Assembly: GCA_035533815.1 (NCBI GenBank)
Contig: DATLTB010000075.1
Span: forward strand, 20,899 to 84,898
Direction of reading: 5' to 3'
DNA from: JANWKA01 sp035533815
GTDB taxonomy: Bacteria > Bacteroidota > Bacteroidia > Chitinophagales > Chitinophagaceae
DNA: 64,000 nt
Positions 8,741-17,711 of this stretch are shown piece by piece; positions within the stretch are counted from its first letter, which is position 1, and every line of letters starts with the position of its first letter. The notes beneath the pieces were generated by a model. The model was given only the letters and a program-made list of their open reading frames with translations, had not been told where the DNA came from and searched no databases. Position numbers and translations under genes: made by a program.

Positions 8741-9505
8741 ATGCTGATACCTCCAGGTCACAAAGTCTATTTTGCCTCGGATTTTCACCTGGGTGCCCCG
8801 GATGCCGCATCCAGCCTTCAAAGGGAAAGGCAGATTGTCCGCTGGCTTCAGGAAGCCGGACAGGACGCAGCCCATATTTTCCTGGTGGGGGATTTGTTTG
8901 ATTTTTGGTTCGAATATAAAAAAGTGATACCGAAAGGGTATTCCCGGATCCTGGGCAAGCTGGCAGAACTGAGGGACAGGGGGTTGGAGATTTCCGTATT
9001 CACCGGCAACCATGATATGTGGATGGGCGAATATTTTGAAAATGAGCTTCAGATACCCGTCTTCACCGGGCCCATGGAATTCAGCTTCAATTCGAAATTA
9101 TTTTATGTGGCTCACGGGGATGGCCTGGGCCCTGGAGATTATGGATATAAATTCATGAAAAGGGTTTTCCTGAGCAGGTTTTCCAGACAGATGTTTTCGG
9201 GACTCCATCCCAGCTGGGGCATATCCCTGGCTAATTATTTTAGCCGGAAGAGCCGCAAGCTTGTCGAAAAGGAAACTTTCCTCGGGGAGGATAAAGAATG
9301 GCTGATCATTCATTCCCGTAAAATATTGCTTCAAAAACATATCGATTTTTTCATTTATGGGCACCGTCACCTGCCCCTGGATATCACCCTGGGTGAAAAC
9401 AGCCGGTACATTAACCTGGGAGACTGGATGGATTACCGTTCCTATGCAGTATTTGATGGGGACAGCCTTCAATTAAAATACTATCTTCCGCCTGATGGGA
9501 TCTGA
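8741..9505 (+). CDS. lpxH: UDP-2,3-diacylglucosamine diphosphatase family phosphoesterase
   Basis: A calcineurin-like metallophosphoesterase of the LpxH type, which hydrolyses UDP-2,3-diacylglucosamine to lipid X in lipid A synthesis. The metal-binding motifs appear in order: ASDFHLGAP, GDLFDFWFEY, GNHDMW, HGDGLG and YGHRHLPL. The ATG at 8741 (254 residues) is preferred because the fold starts about ten residues later; a GTG at 8711 would add ten unconserved residues. The 3' end overlaps the next gene by 11 nt, suggesting translational coupling. The exact substrate is inferred from family and Gram-negative context, not proven. Confidence 0.85.
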   Translation: MLIPPGHKVYFASDFHLGAPDAASSLQRERQIVRWLQEAGQDAAHIFLVGDLFDFWFEYKKVIPKGYSRILGKLAELRDRGLEISVFTGNHDMWMGEYFENELQIPVFTGPMEFSFNSKLFYVAHGDGLGPGDYGYKFMKRVFLSRFSRQMFSGLHPSWGISLANYFSRKSRKLVEKETFLGEDKEWLIIHSRKILLQKHIDFFIYGHRHLPLDITLGENSRYINLGDWMDYRSYAVFDGDSLQLKYYLPPDGI

Positions 9506-10349
9506 CATCAAAAACAGATTTGGGAAGGGCCATGGCTTTGGTGTTATTTGTAAACTGGCAAGCCTGGTCATGCTGTCAACAGTCTGGAGTCCGGCACCTG
9601 CACAATCTGATACCAGCTGGACCCCCCAAAAAACTATTTCCTTCCATGCGGTTAATTTCACGACCGATAATTTGGGTAATATCTATTTTATTACCGGGGA
9701 TAACCGGCTGGTCAAATACGATATCCGCAGCGATACCACGATTGCCTATAATGATTTCCGGTATGGGACCCTGGGTTCAGTTGATGCCACCAATCCCTTA
9801 CAAGTGATTCTTTTTTATCCGGACTTTGGCACCATCCTCATTATGGACCGGTTCCTCTCCCTGCAGAACAGCATTGACCTGAGGAGTATGCATATCTTTA
9901 AGGCTGATGCGGTGGCTGATTCTTATGACAACAATCTTTGGGTATACGATGAACAGCGGGCCAGGCTGGAAAAGATCGACCTGAATGGGAACCCCCTGCT
10001 GGAGAGTCCGGATCTCCGGCAGGTGACCGGCCTGGTATTGCAGCCGGACATTATCCTGGACATGAATAACCTGGTATACCTGAATGATCCTGCCAAGGGC
10101 ATTTTTGTATTTGATCATTACGGAACTTACCGGAATGAGCTTCATTTCACCCAGGTGAAATCCCTGCAGCTCTTCAATGGCCAGTTGGTCATGTTACGGG
10201 ATGACCGGGTGACTGTATATAACCTGGGCACCCTGGAGGAAAAGGAACTCTCCCTCCCCGATCCGGCAGGCATCCTGATGACCAGGATGGAAAGGAATGA
10301 ATTATATGTGCTGAGAAAAGACAGGCTGGAAATATTCGTGATCAAATAA
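9495..10349 (+). CDS. secreted beta-propeller-like protein, function unknown
   Basis: The 284-residue protein has a hydrophobic N-terminal segment (about residues 18-36, ending in SPAPAQS) that looks like a signal peptide. A run of short beta-rich repeats follows, such as NFTTDNLGNIYFITGDNRLVK, DSYDNNLWVYDEQRARLEKI, DMNNLVYLNDPAKGIFVFD and NELYVLRKDRLEIFVIK. This spacing resembles an NHL/six-bladed propeller. I recognise no catalytic motif. The start codon lies inside the end of the lpxH-like gene (11-nt overlap), so the two are probably translated together, and an envelope role is a reasonable guess. Confidence 0.72.
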   Translation: MGSDIKNRFGKGHGFGVICKLASLVMLSTVWSPAPAQSDTSWTPQKTISFHAVNFTTDNLGNIYFITGDNRLVKYDIRSDTTIAYNDFRYGTLGSVDATNPLQVILFYPDFGTILIMDRFLSLQNSIDLRSMHIFKADAVADSYDNNLWVYDEQRARLEKIDLNGNPLLESPDLRQVTGLVLQPDIILDMNNLVYLNDPAKGIFVFDHYGTYRNELHFTQVKSLQLFNGQLVMLRDDRVTVYNLGTLEEKELSLPDPAGILMTRMERNELYVLRKDRLEIFVIK

Positions 10350-10613
10350 ACTGCCCTTGGCCTGTGACAGGTGTTTCCTGCTTTACTGATTCATGCAACA
10401 TTGTAAAGGGCTTACCCAGGTGAGCGTTTAAGGGTCACCCTGATAGTATTATTTATTAGGCGACTCCCATTAATACTTATACAATGACGGGAGGGTCCCA
10501 AAGGGATGACCATATTTGGCCCGGGAGACTATTGATGAATTTTACGCTAAAAAACTATCTTTAGGCGACGGCTTTCACCCGGGTCTAAACACTTTACATC
10601 ATATTTAAATAAC
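10350..10613. other. 264-bp intergenic region with a spaced direct repeat
   Basis: No gene is visible here. TTAGGCGAC occurs twice, at 10456-10464 and 10561-10569, exactly 105 bp apart. A TATCTTTA sequence (one mismatch to TAnnTTTG) lies just before the second copy and could be the -7 box of the following oxygenase gene. Confidence 0.4.
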
Positions 10614-12860
10614 ATGGTTGACTTTAATTCTCAATTGCTGGCTGTTTTAGGTGAAATAAAAGGAGGAGGTTCTTTTGTTTACCATGGCAGCCATTCATTT
10701 CTTTTCCCCGGATTAAAAATCAGGAATGTAGATGAAATCAGTTTTCCCATCAATTCCTCACAAATCAGGAAAATGATAAAAGTGGCCCATAAAGCGCCTT
10801 TTGGGAAGGGGAGCAAAACTTTGCTGGATACAACCGTAAGAAGTGCCTGGGAGATTGATGCCAGCGAAATAAAATTTACTAATGGGGATTGGGATAAATT
10901 GATAAAAAACATCATCAAACAAGTTAAACCCAATTTAGGTATTGAAGCGTATTCGGTTTCTGCAAACCTGTATAAATTACTCATCTATGAAAAGGGTGAT
11001 TTTTTCCTGGCCCATCAGGATTCCGAGAAAGAAAAAGGGATGTTTGGCACCCTGATCATTGGCCTCCCTTCCAGTCATACTGGAGGCGATCTGGTGGTTA
11101 GATTTGACGGACAGGAGAAAATCATCGATTTTTCTTCACCAGCTAATCAACACCGATTTCCCTTTGCCGCATTTTATGCCGATTGTGAACATGAGATCAA
11201 GCCGATTATTTCGGGGTACCGGGTTTGTCTGGTGTATAACCTGATACAAAACAAAGGCAATGAAAAAATTCAGCTCCAGCCGTTAGGGACTCATGTGGAA
11301 AAACTGGCGGCTATCCTGAAGACCGGTGAAAACAACCCGAAAATTCCAAAAATTATATTATTAGGACACCAATACACCCCATCCAATTTTACGATGGGAA
11401 CGCTAAAGCTGAATGACCGTGCTAAAGCAGAAACGCTAATCCAGGCAGCGGAAAAAGCAGGGTTTTATGTCAAATTGGGTTTAGTCACTTCCTTTCAATC
11501 AGGAGAGCTGGAAATGGATTACTCCAAAAAATCATCTTCACGATATGGACGAAGGAATGGGTATTATGATGAAGGCTATAGCGATGAAGAATTGGCAGAA
11601 AATGGAACAATGGGCGAAGTGCACGATGAGTACATTGACATAGAGCATTGGATGGAGGAAGGAGTACCACCCTTGCGGAATATTGAATTCAAAAAGGATG
11701 ATCTCATAACAGCAATAACGCTAAATGAAGGAGAGCCTATCGAAAAAGAGGCGGAAGGGTATACCGGCAATGCAGGGATGGACATGCAATATTGGTATCA
11801 TTACGGCGCAGTGTTTTTGTGGCCCAGAAAGTTTCAGTATGATATGTTGATCAGCCTTGATACGCCTAATCAACTGGAATGGATAGATTATTATAACCTT
11901 CATTGGGAGACCCTGCAAAAAGCCGATAAGGAAATAGTGAGAAAAATAGCAGAGGATGGTTTGAGTAAAGAAAACCCGGGAGACAAAATGAACTTCAGCC
12001 CACTGGCGGATTGGCTGATTAACCTCCGTGACGAAAAATATCTGTCAGATAAGGGTGGGCCCCTCTTAACCGACCATTTTATCCATATTCCGGCGGAACA
12101 CTGGATCAATTTGTTTAAAACTTATCCATCAGCTTATTTTGAAAATATTTTTATTCATGCTGCTGGCAAGGGTGAATCTTCGGTAGTCAGGCATCTACTC
12201 ATTATTCTCCACAAACTGCTTACGGAGAATGCCCAGGCACATAAATTATTTTTAGCTAACCAAACCGAACAAATACCTGCTTATCTGGAAGTTTTAGCTC
12301 TTTCTGACAAAAAAGACAAAGCTATTGTCAAGGATATTTTACAAAATGTATTGGAAATAAACAAATTGAAAGCTCAAAAAAGTGCAGAATGGGACAAAAA
12401 AACAACCGATGCTTTTACGAAAAAACTGACCAGGGAATATGTGAATGAGGTATTAATGGCTGAAATTCTGGAATTTGGCTCGAAAACGACACTCGCCAAA
12501 AAAATAATGGCTGTTTGTCAGGAAGATTTAGCGCGCAGGGTCAAGAATCAACCCGATCCGCCGGCGAATTGGTCAAGAGCCGTACCCGGAAACTCCGGCC
12601 AATATGGAAAGGAATGGACCATCCTGACCGATTTTTTGAAGTCACCCACCCAACAGGTCTTTGATTATCAAAGTATCCAGACAAAGCGGACTGAAATGGA
12701 GTACGCCATAAAAAGCGTGACTATTGATATTAAAATGGAAACCATCAGGAAAGGATCGCCGCATACCCTTAGACTGATCAAAACCCAAAATGCTTATCAA
12801 AGAGAATTGGCCAAATGGAAAATAGATGTTGAATTACTGAAAAAAGCGGAGGAGTGGTGA
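10614..12860 (+). CDS. large 2OG-Fe(II) oxygenase-domain protein
   Basis: The 748-residue protein has an N-terminal 2-oxoglutarate/Fe(II) dioxygenase domain. Iron ligands are H134 and D136 (FLAHQDSE) with distal H193 (CEHEIKPI), and R203 (GYRVCLVYNL) is the likely 2-oxoglutarate anchor. The double-stranded beta-helix signature MFGTLIIGLPSSHTGGDLVV sits between them. A middle region contains GYTGNAGMDMQYWYHYGAVFLWPR, a block I associate with large homologues common in fungi and scattered in bacteria. The last 300 residues are helical without a recognised motif. Codon use is visibly more AT-rich than the neighbours and the gene borders a decayed region, suggesting transfer. The substrate (protein, nucleic acid or small molecule) is unknown. 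Confidence 0.85.
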   Translation: MVDFNSQLLAVLGEIKGGGSFVYHGSHSFLFPGLKIRNVDEISFPINSSQIRKMIKVAHKAPFGKGSKTLLDTTVRSAWEIDASEIKFTNGDWDKLIKNIIKQVKPNLGIEAYSVSANLYKLLIYEKGDFFLAHQDSEKEKGMFGTLIIGLPSSHTGGDLVVRFDGQEKIIDFSSPANQHRFPFAAFYADCEHEIKPIISGYRVCLVYNLIQNKGNEKIQLQPLGTHVEKLAAILKTGENNPKIPKIILLGHQYTPSNFTMGTLKLNDRAKAETLIQAAEKAGFYVKLGLVTSFQSGELEMDYSKKSSSRYGRRNGYYDEGYSDEELAENGTMGEVHDEYIDIEHWMEEGVPPLRNIEFKKDDLITAITLNEGEPIEKEAEGYTGNAGMDMQYWYHYGAVFLWPRKFQYDMLISLDTPNQLEWIDYYNLHWETLQKADKEIVRKIAEDGLSKENPGDKMNFSPLADWLINLRDEKYLSDKGGPLLTDHFIHIPAEHWINLFKTYPSAYFENIFIHAAGKGESSVVRHLLIILHKLLTENAQAHKLFLANQTEQIPAYLEVLALSDKKDKAIVKDILQNVLEINKLKAQKSAEWDKKTTDAFTKKLTREYVNEVLMAEILEFGSKTTLAKKIMAVCQEDLARRVKNQPDPPANWSRAVPGNSGQYGKEWTILTDFLKSPTQQVFDYQSIQTKRTEMEYAIKSVTIDIKMETIRKGSPHTLRLIKTQNAYQRELAKWKIDVELLKKAEEW

Positions 12861-12946
12861 TTTGCAGGATCAGACTGCAGGAAGATAATGAATATACGCT
12901 GAACGAAAAGAGTAATTACTTTAAAATCAGGTGCCCAATTGTAATC

Positions 12947-13556
12947 TTATTTCTTTGCAAATAATATATCAAAAGAATATCCTGTTTCAAGAATATTCGT
13001 TCTATTATGAGATTTAACTCCTGAATGGGGAAAGCAATATTTGCCGTGCCAAAATCAGAACTGGCATCAACCGACACTCCGATACCCAGTTTATACCCCG
13101 GTGAAAAATTAATTCCTGTCTCAAAGTGATAATAGCCACTCTGGTTTTCACCATAACTGTCCTGACTGCTTGGTCCTGATCCTATTTTTCCTCCTACCCC
13201 ATTAGCAAAATAGAGAGCTAATCCTCCATAATAATTACCAGATTCCAAGGGGTAATGATATAAAACATGGATCGGAATTTCTAAATAATTTAGTCCAATA
13301 GCGTCTCCGCCAGTTTTTAAATTTAATCCCTTGTTTATACTGCTTAAGACATGATAATGATCCTCCGCCTTTTTGTAGGTATTGGCATTGCCTTCTTTAA
13401 TGTTTTCTACTATATGGCCAACATGATATAAAGTTCAGGGTCAGAAGTCTTCAATAGCTCCCTGTTTGCATAAAGCCACCAACACTTACCTTAAAATAGA
13501 AGTCTTTAATTGGATTAGAATCAATGATGCTTTCTTGTTCTGTTAAATCCTGTTAA
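12947..13556 (-). pseudogene. frameshifted PorT-like outer-membrane beta-barrel gene
   Basis: Three reading frames on the minus strand together give one barrel protein. The first (about 13556-13455) reads QDLTEQESIID then FYFKVSVGGFMQTGSY before a stop. The second (about 13434-13030) reads LNYLEIPIHVLYHYPL, YFANGVGGKIG and HFETGINFSPGYKLGIGVS. The third (about 13020-12947) reads GVKSHNRTNILETGY, SFDILFAKK and stop. The order and strand motifs match small outer-membrane barrels of Bacteroidota. At least two frameshifts and the loss of a usable start and signal peptide make it a pseudogene. The longest single frame, 110 codons, is therefore not a real gene. Confidence 0.75.
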
Positions 13557-13574
13557 AATGTTTAAACTTGCTTT

Positions 13575-13774
13575 ATGGCCGATATTTCACAATATATTTC
13601 CATAGATTTCAAAATACGTTTTGGAAAACCTTGTATTAAAGAGACACAATTTCCGTGTGAGATATTCTTTCCTGGTTAGCATCTGGTATGAACAATAAGG
13701 AAATTATTGCAGATTATCGATCCTTAAAAGAGGAAGATATATGGGCATCTTTAGCATTTGCTGTCAATAAGTAA
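13575..13774 (+). pseudogene. frameshifted DUF433 antitoxin-like gene
   Basis: From ATG 13575 the frame reads MADISQYISIDFKIRFGKPC, then IKET; the reading continues in another frame as DILSWLASGMNNKEII and LKEEDIWASLAFAVNK before TAA at 13774. Together they match the DUF433 family of small helix-turn-helix-like antitoxins (IRFGKPCIKGTRISVYDILSW in intact members). One indel near 13645-13660 breaks it. It precedes a DUF5615 remnant by 23 nt, the usual antitoxin-toxin order. Confidence 0.75.
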
Positions 13775-13797
13775 GACTTTGTTAAAATTTTGGCAGG

Positions 13798-13908
13798 ATG
13801 AGGCTTTTAATTGACGCTAATAAGTCCTGGCGTATTGCAAATAAATTGACCTATCTACTCAAATCTTCTGTTAAACGCTCGACATTTTTACTATATTTTG
13901 ACTTTTAG
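13798..13908 (+). pseudogene. DUF5615 PIN-like toxin remnant
   Basis: The first 17 codons (MRLLIDANKSWRIANKL) match the N-terminus of DUF5615 PIN-like toxins, which contain an invariant LIDAN(L)SW(R). After that the frame no longer resembles the family and stops at 13908; the catalytic C-terminal half is not recoverable. It sits directly after the broken DUF433 gene, so both halves of one toxin-antitoxin module are dead. Confidence 0.65.
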
Positions 13909-14024
13909 CATCATGATCCGCTATGGGGAACAGGGAAGGGAGTCCTAAAGTGATAATCTCAGGAAAACGGTATAGTTGACCCATCAGGGTCGAGTTTATA
14001 TCGGTTATAGCAAGGATAGTTAAT

Positions 14025-14759
14025 TCAGTCCAGCAGATCATGCAGCACCCGGGGTGATTTCATTGGGGTGAATTCGGGCAGGTGCCATTCCAGAAAACTT
14101 AAGCAGGCATTTAGCAACCTGATCCTGGTCTCCCGGTCCAGAGAAATGGCAGTAGCCTGTTCGGGACCGGAAGCCAGCTGAAGCTGGAAGATCCGGGCAC
14201 TCAGGTCCGCATCCAGGAAATGGGGATGGTCAGGGGGCTTTGCCATATATGACCCTTCCCTGAGGTCCAGGTAAGGGGTCTGTGGGCAGCACGAACCATT
14301 GAACCGGAAGCCCAGCAGGGAGGCCAGGTTCAGGGTAAAATAAAGGGGGATATTGGCAGCGGTCTCATTTTCCCGATCCAGGAACTTCAGGGTCTGGCTG
14401 GTGAGAAAATACAGATCCGGATGGCCCTGCGGTTGTTTGAGGGATTTTAGCAGCAACTCCGCAATATACAGGGATACCGCATTTCTGATGAGATTGGTTG
14501 ACAGGGGCTGATAAACATAATCCAGGCGGAATTCAGAAATGTACTGAAGACTGGCATTCTCCCGGTAATAGACCATCATGTCCAGCATATTGGCTACCTG
14601 CAGCAGGTTACCCCGGGGAGCCCTGCCCCGGGCTGAAGCCCGGGCCCCTTTCACCATATAGGATTGTATTCCGAATAATTCAGTGAAGATGGTGGTGATG
14701 ATACTGGTCTCCCCGTATTTGACGGACCTCAATACGATGCCCCTGGTCTGATGGATCAT
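14025..14759 (-). CDS. recO: DNA repair protein RecO
   Basis: RecO anneals single-stranded DNA and with RecR loads RecA on SSB-coated DNA. The N-terminal OB-fold starts MIHQTRGIVLRSVKYGETSI (20 residues) and is followed by YMVKGAR and the loading-domain helices (SLYIAELLLKSLKQPQGH). A CC pair in GSCCPQTP is all that remains of the zinc motif found in some homologues. The ATG at 14759 (244 residues) is chosen because homology begins there; an upstream ATG at 14849 would add 30 unconserved residues. It is divergent from the MMPL transporter gene. Confidence 0.88.
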   Translation of the reverse strand: MIHQTRGIVLRSVKYGETSIITTIFTELFGIQSYMVKGARASARGRAPRGNLLQVANMLDMMVYYRENASLQYISEFRLDYVYQPLSTNLIRNAVSLYIAELLLKSLKQPQGHPDLYFLTSQTLKFLDRENETAANIPLYFTLNLASLLGFRFNGSCCPQTPYLDLREGSYMAKPPDHPHFLDADLSARIFQLQLASGPEQATAISLDRETRIRLLNACLSFLEWHLPEFTPMKSPRVLHDLLD

Positions 14760-15007
14760 TGCTGCAGGAATGCTTAGGCTACCTGCAAATTTGGGACAAT
14801 TTCCCCGGTTCAAGGAGCAGATAATATGCCCCGGGGATTCAGGGGACAAATTTTACCTGGCTTATCCCGAACAGACGGAAAAATCCAAAAAACCCGTTTT
14901 CCTGGGCTTAACTGGCCCTGCTTGGCATACTGGTTGCAGAAGCCATTGATCTGTGTGGGTCAGAAGTTTACATTTACTACCTTTATTCCCTTCAATATAT
15001 TCTCCTT

Positions 15008-17428
15008 ATGATCTGGCAGCGGCTTGCAGGAATTGTACTGAAATTCCGGCTTGCGCTGATCATCGGTTTGTTGGGGCTGACTGCCTGGATGGGGTATTAT
15101 GCCCGTCAGGTGAAATTGTCTTACGACTTTGTCAAAGCTATTCCGGTCAATGACCCCCAATTCAAAGTTTACCAGGTATTCAGGAAGCAATTCGGGGAAG
15201 ATGGGAACCTGCTGGTGATCGGGGTAAAGACTGATCATTTTTTTGATAAGGGATTTTTCGCTGCGTACTATCAAATGACTGCGGCGATAAGTAAGATCCC
15301 TGCAGTACAGGATGTACTCAGTGTGCCTACATCCATTGACCTGGTAAAGAACAAGGCTACCCACAGGCTGGAAGCGGTCCGGATTTTCCACGGTCCATTG
15401 ATATCGGACAGCGAAAAACACGTTTTTCTTTCCCTCCCTTTCTATCAGGGTATCCTGTATAATCCTGATTCCGGCGCTTTTCTGATGGCGGTCCGGATTA
15501 ACAAGAATATCCTTAATTCTGCGGCAAGAACACAGGTGATCGACCAGATCATCTCCCAGACGGATATATTCAAACGCAGTCAGGGGGTGCAGGTCTATTT
15601 GAGCGGACTGCCCTTGATCAGGACAATCATGTCAGACAAGATCGCCAGGGAACTGAAGCTTTTTTTACTGTTTTCACTGATCCTAACTGCGGCCATCCTT
15701 TATTTCTTTTTCCGGTCCCTGGGTACTGTGCTTATTTCCATGGCTGTGGTGGGGATGGGAGTGATCTGGTCCATGGCCACTATTGTGCTGTTGGGGTATA
15801 AAATTACCCTGCTCACAGGACTCATACCTCCGCTCATCGTAGTGATTGGAATTCCAAACTGTGTATATTTTCTGAATAAGTACCACAGCGAATTTGCCCG
15901 CCATGGAAATAAGATCAAATCCCTGGTGAGGATGATAGATCGGATGGGCATCGTGACCCTATTCACCAATATCACCGCTGCCATCGGCTTCGGGGTGTTT
16001 TACTTCACCCAAAGTGCCATATTAAAGGAATTCGGTGAAGTAGCGGGATTGAACATTATGATGATCTTCGTGATCTCTTTTATTTTCCTGCCAGCCATTT
16101 TAAGCTATATGCCGGCCCCGAAATTGAAACATACCAATTATCTGGAAAGCCGGATAATGCTGGGTATTCTGAAAGGCATTGAGAAACTGGTATTCAGGCA
16201 CCGGGGCTGGATCTATATCTGTACCATCCTGTTAATCGCGGGAGCGGTGGCAGGTATCGCCCGGCTGAATAATGTGGCTTTTATTGTTGACGATATCCCC
16301 CATTCCGATAAAATATACGGGGACCTGAAATTCTTTGAAAAGAATTTCGGGGGCGTGATGCCACTGGAGATCCTGGTGGATACCAAAAAGAAATATGGGA
16401 TATTTAATCTGAAGACCCTGCGTAAGCTGGACACTCTTTCGTCCATAATCGCTTCCGAACCCCAGTTCGGCAAACCGCTTTCCATTGCTGAAGGGGTAAA
16501 ATTTGCCATGCAGGCATATTATGGCGGAGACAGTGGGGAATACCATATTCCCAATGAATATGACCTGCCATTCCTGGCCCCTTATATCGAGGAAAAAGCA
16601 GGGGGCGAAGGGAAACAATCCAACCTGTCCAAGCTCCTGTCTTCCTTTATGGACAGCTCCAGGCGTATTGCCCGGGTCAGCGTGAATATGAAAGATGTTG
16701 GATCAAAGGAATTGCCGGTTTTGCTTTCCTCCCTAAAACACAAGGCGGATCGGCTATTTAACCGGTCAACATATCATATTACGTTCACGGGTACCAGCAT
16801 CATTTTCCTGGAGGGAAGCCGGTTCATCATCAATGGCCTGAAAAACAGCATTCTGCTGGCTATCCTGCTGATCATCTGCTGCATGCTGTATTTGTTCCGG
16901 TCCTGGAAAATGCTGATAATAGCCTTAATCCCCAATCTTATTCCCCTGGCCATCACGGCAGGAGTAATGGGATGGACAGGAGTTCACCTGAAGCCTTCCA
17001 CAGTCCTTGTGTTCAGTGTGGCGCTCGGAATTACCATTGATGTCACCATCCGTTTTCTGGTCAACTTCAAGCAGGAGCTTCCCCGCCAGCAATACAATAT
17101 TTCAGCGACGGTAAAGCAAACGATCCATGACACGGGGCTGAGTATTTTATATACCGGACTGATCCTTTTTGCCGGTTTCATGATCTTCAGCTTCTCCGGC
17201 TTTGAGGGAACAAAAGCCCTGGGTTGGCTTACCTCGCTGACCCTTGTCATTGCGATGATCAGCAACCTGACCCTCCTGCCCGCCCTGCTCCTTTGGATGG
17301 AAAGACACCTTTTCCGGAAAGCCCTGGAAGAACCGCTCTGGACCGTCATGGATGAGCCGGAGGATATTGACCTGGATAAGCTCGGGCTGAGCGGGCTGAA
17401 TGACGACCCGGGAAAGACAACGGATTGA
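15008..17428 (+). CDS. MMPL/RND-family membrane transporter
   Basis: The 806-residue polytopic protein repeats the RND/MMPL plan: one N-terminal helix, a large periplasmic domain (to about residue 215), a cluster of five or six helices, then a second helix, periplasmic domain and helix cluster. The first cluster contains LLTGLIPPLIVVIGIPNCVYFLNKYH and the second SVALGITIDVTIRFLVNFKQEL, corresponding to the sterol-sensing-like segments of the family. Such single-subunit exporters move lipids or hydrophobic molecules with proton motive force. The acidic C-terminal tail is cytoplasmic. No membrane-fusion or outer-membrane partner is adjacent, so lipid transport within the envelope is more likely than tripartite drug efflux. 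Confidence 0.85.
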   Translation: MIWQRLAGIVLKFRLALIIGLLGLTAWMGYYARQVKLSYDFVKAIPVNDPQFKVYQVFRKQFGEDGNLLVIGVKTDHFFDKGFFAAYYQMTAAISKIPAVQDVLSVPTSIDLVKNKATHRLEAVRIFHGPLISDSEKHVFLSLPFYQGILYNPDSGAFLMAVRINKNILNSAARTQVIDQIISQTDIFKRSQGVQVYLSGLPLIRTIMSDKIARELKLFLLFSLILTAAILYFFFRSLGTVLISMAVVGMGVIWSMATIVLLGYKITLLTGLIPPLIVVIGIPNCVYFLNKYHSEFARHGNKIKSLVRMIDRMGIVTLFTNITAAIGFGVFYFTQSAILKEFGEVAGLNIMMIFVISFIFLPAILSYMPAPKLKHTNYLESRIMLGILKGIEKLVFRHRGWIYICTILLIAGAVAGIARLNNVAFIVDDIPHSDKIYGDLKFFEKNFGGVMPLEILVDTKKKYGIFNLKTLRKLDTLSSIIASEPQFGKPLSIAEGVKFAMQAYYGGDSGEYHIPNEYDLPFLAPYIEEKAGGEGKQSNLSKLLSSFMDSSRRIARVSVNMKDVGSKELPVLLSSLKHKADRLFNRSTYHITFTGTSIIFLEGSRFIINGLKNSILLAILLIICCMLYLFRSWKMLIIALIPNLIPLAITAGVMGWTGVHLKPSTVLVFSVALGITIDVTIRFLVNFKQELPRQQYNISATVKQTIHDTGLSILYTGLILFAGFMIFSFSGFEGTKALGWLTSLTLVIAMISNLTLLPALLLWMERHLFRKALEEPLWTVMDEPEDIDLDKLGLSGLNDDPGKTTD

Positions 17429-17711
17429 TATCCTTTGGATTTAGCGTTATTGGTATTGCCTGGAAGCACTATGAAAGAATAGGATAATTTGTGATGAAGC
17501 CTTGTTTAATCCCCCTGATTGACCATGCCAATTTGAAGATTTAGCGACCAGCTAAATCCCCGGTAATCCCCCATACAGTCACTATTCCCATAAATTCCTT
17601 CAAGACAAAATACATTTATCAATTAATAAAAATATGTTTATTGAAAATCTATAAAACTTTATTTAGAAATGAAGAACGTATATTGTAATTTTAATCCCAA
17701 AAATCCCAGCC
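17429..17711. other. 283-bp intergenic gap with a small perfect inverted repeat
   Basis: GATTTAGC (17538-17545) and GCTAAATC (17551-17558) form a perfect 8-bp stem with a five-base loop. There is no T-run after it. ATTTAGCG also occurs about 100 bp earlier. No gene is visible. Confidence 0.4.
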
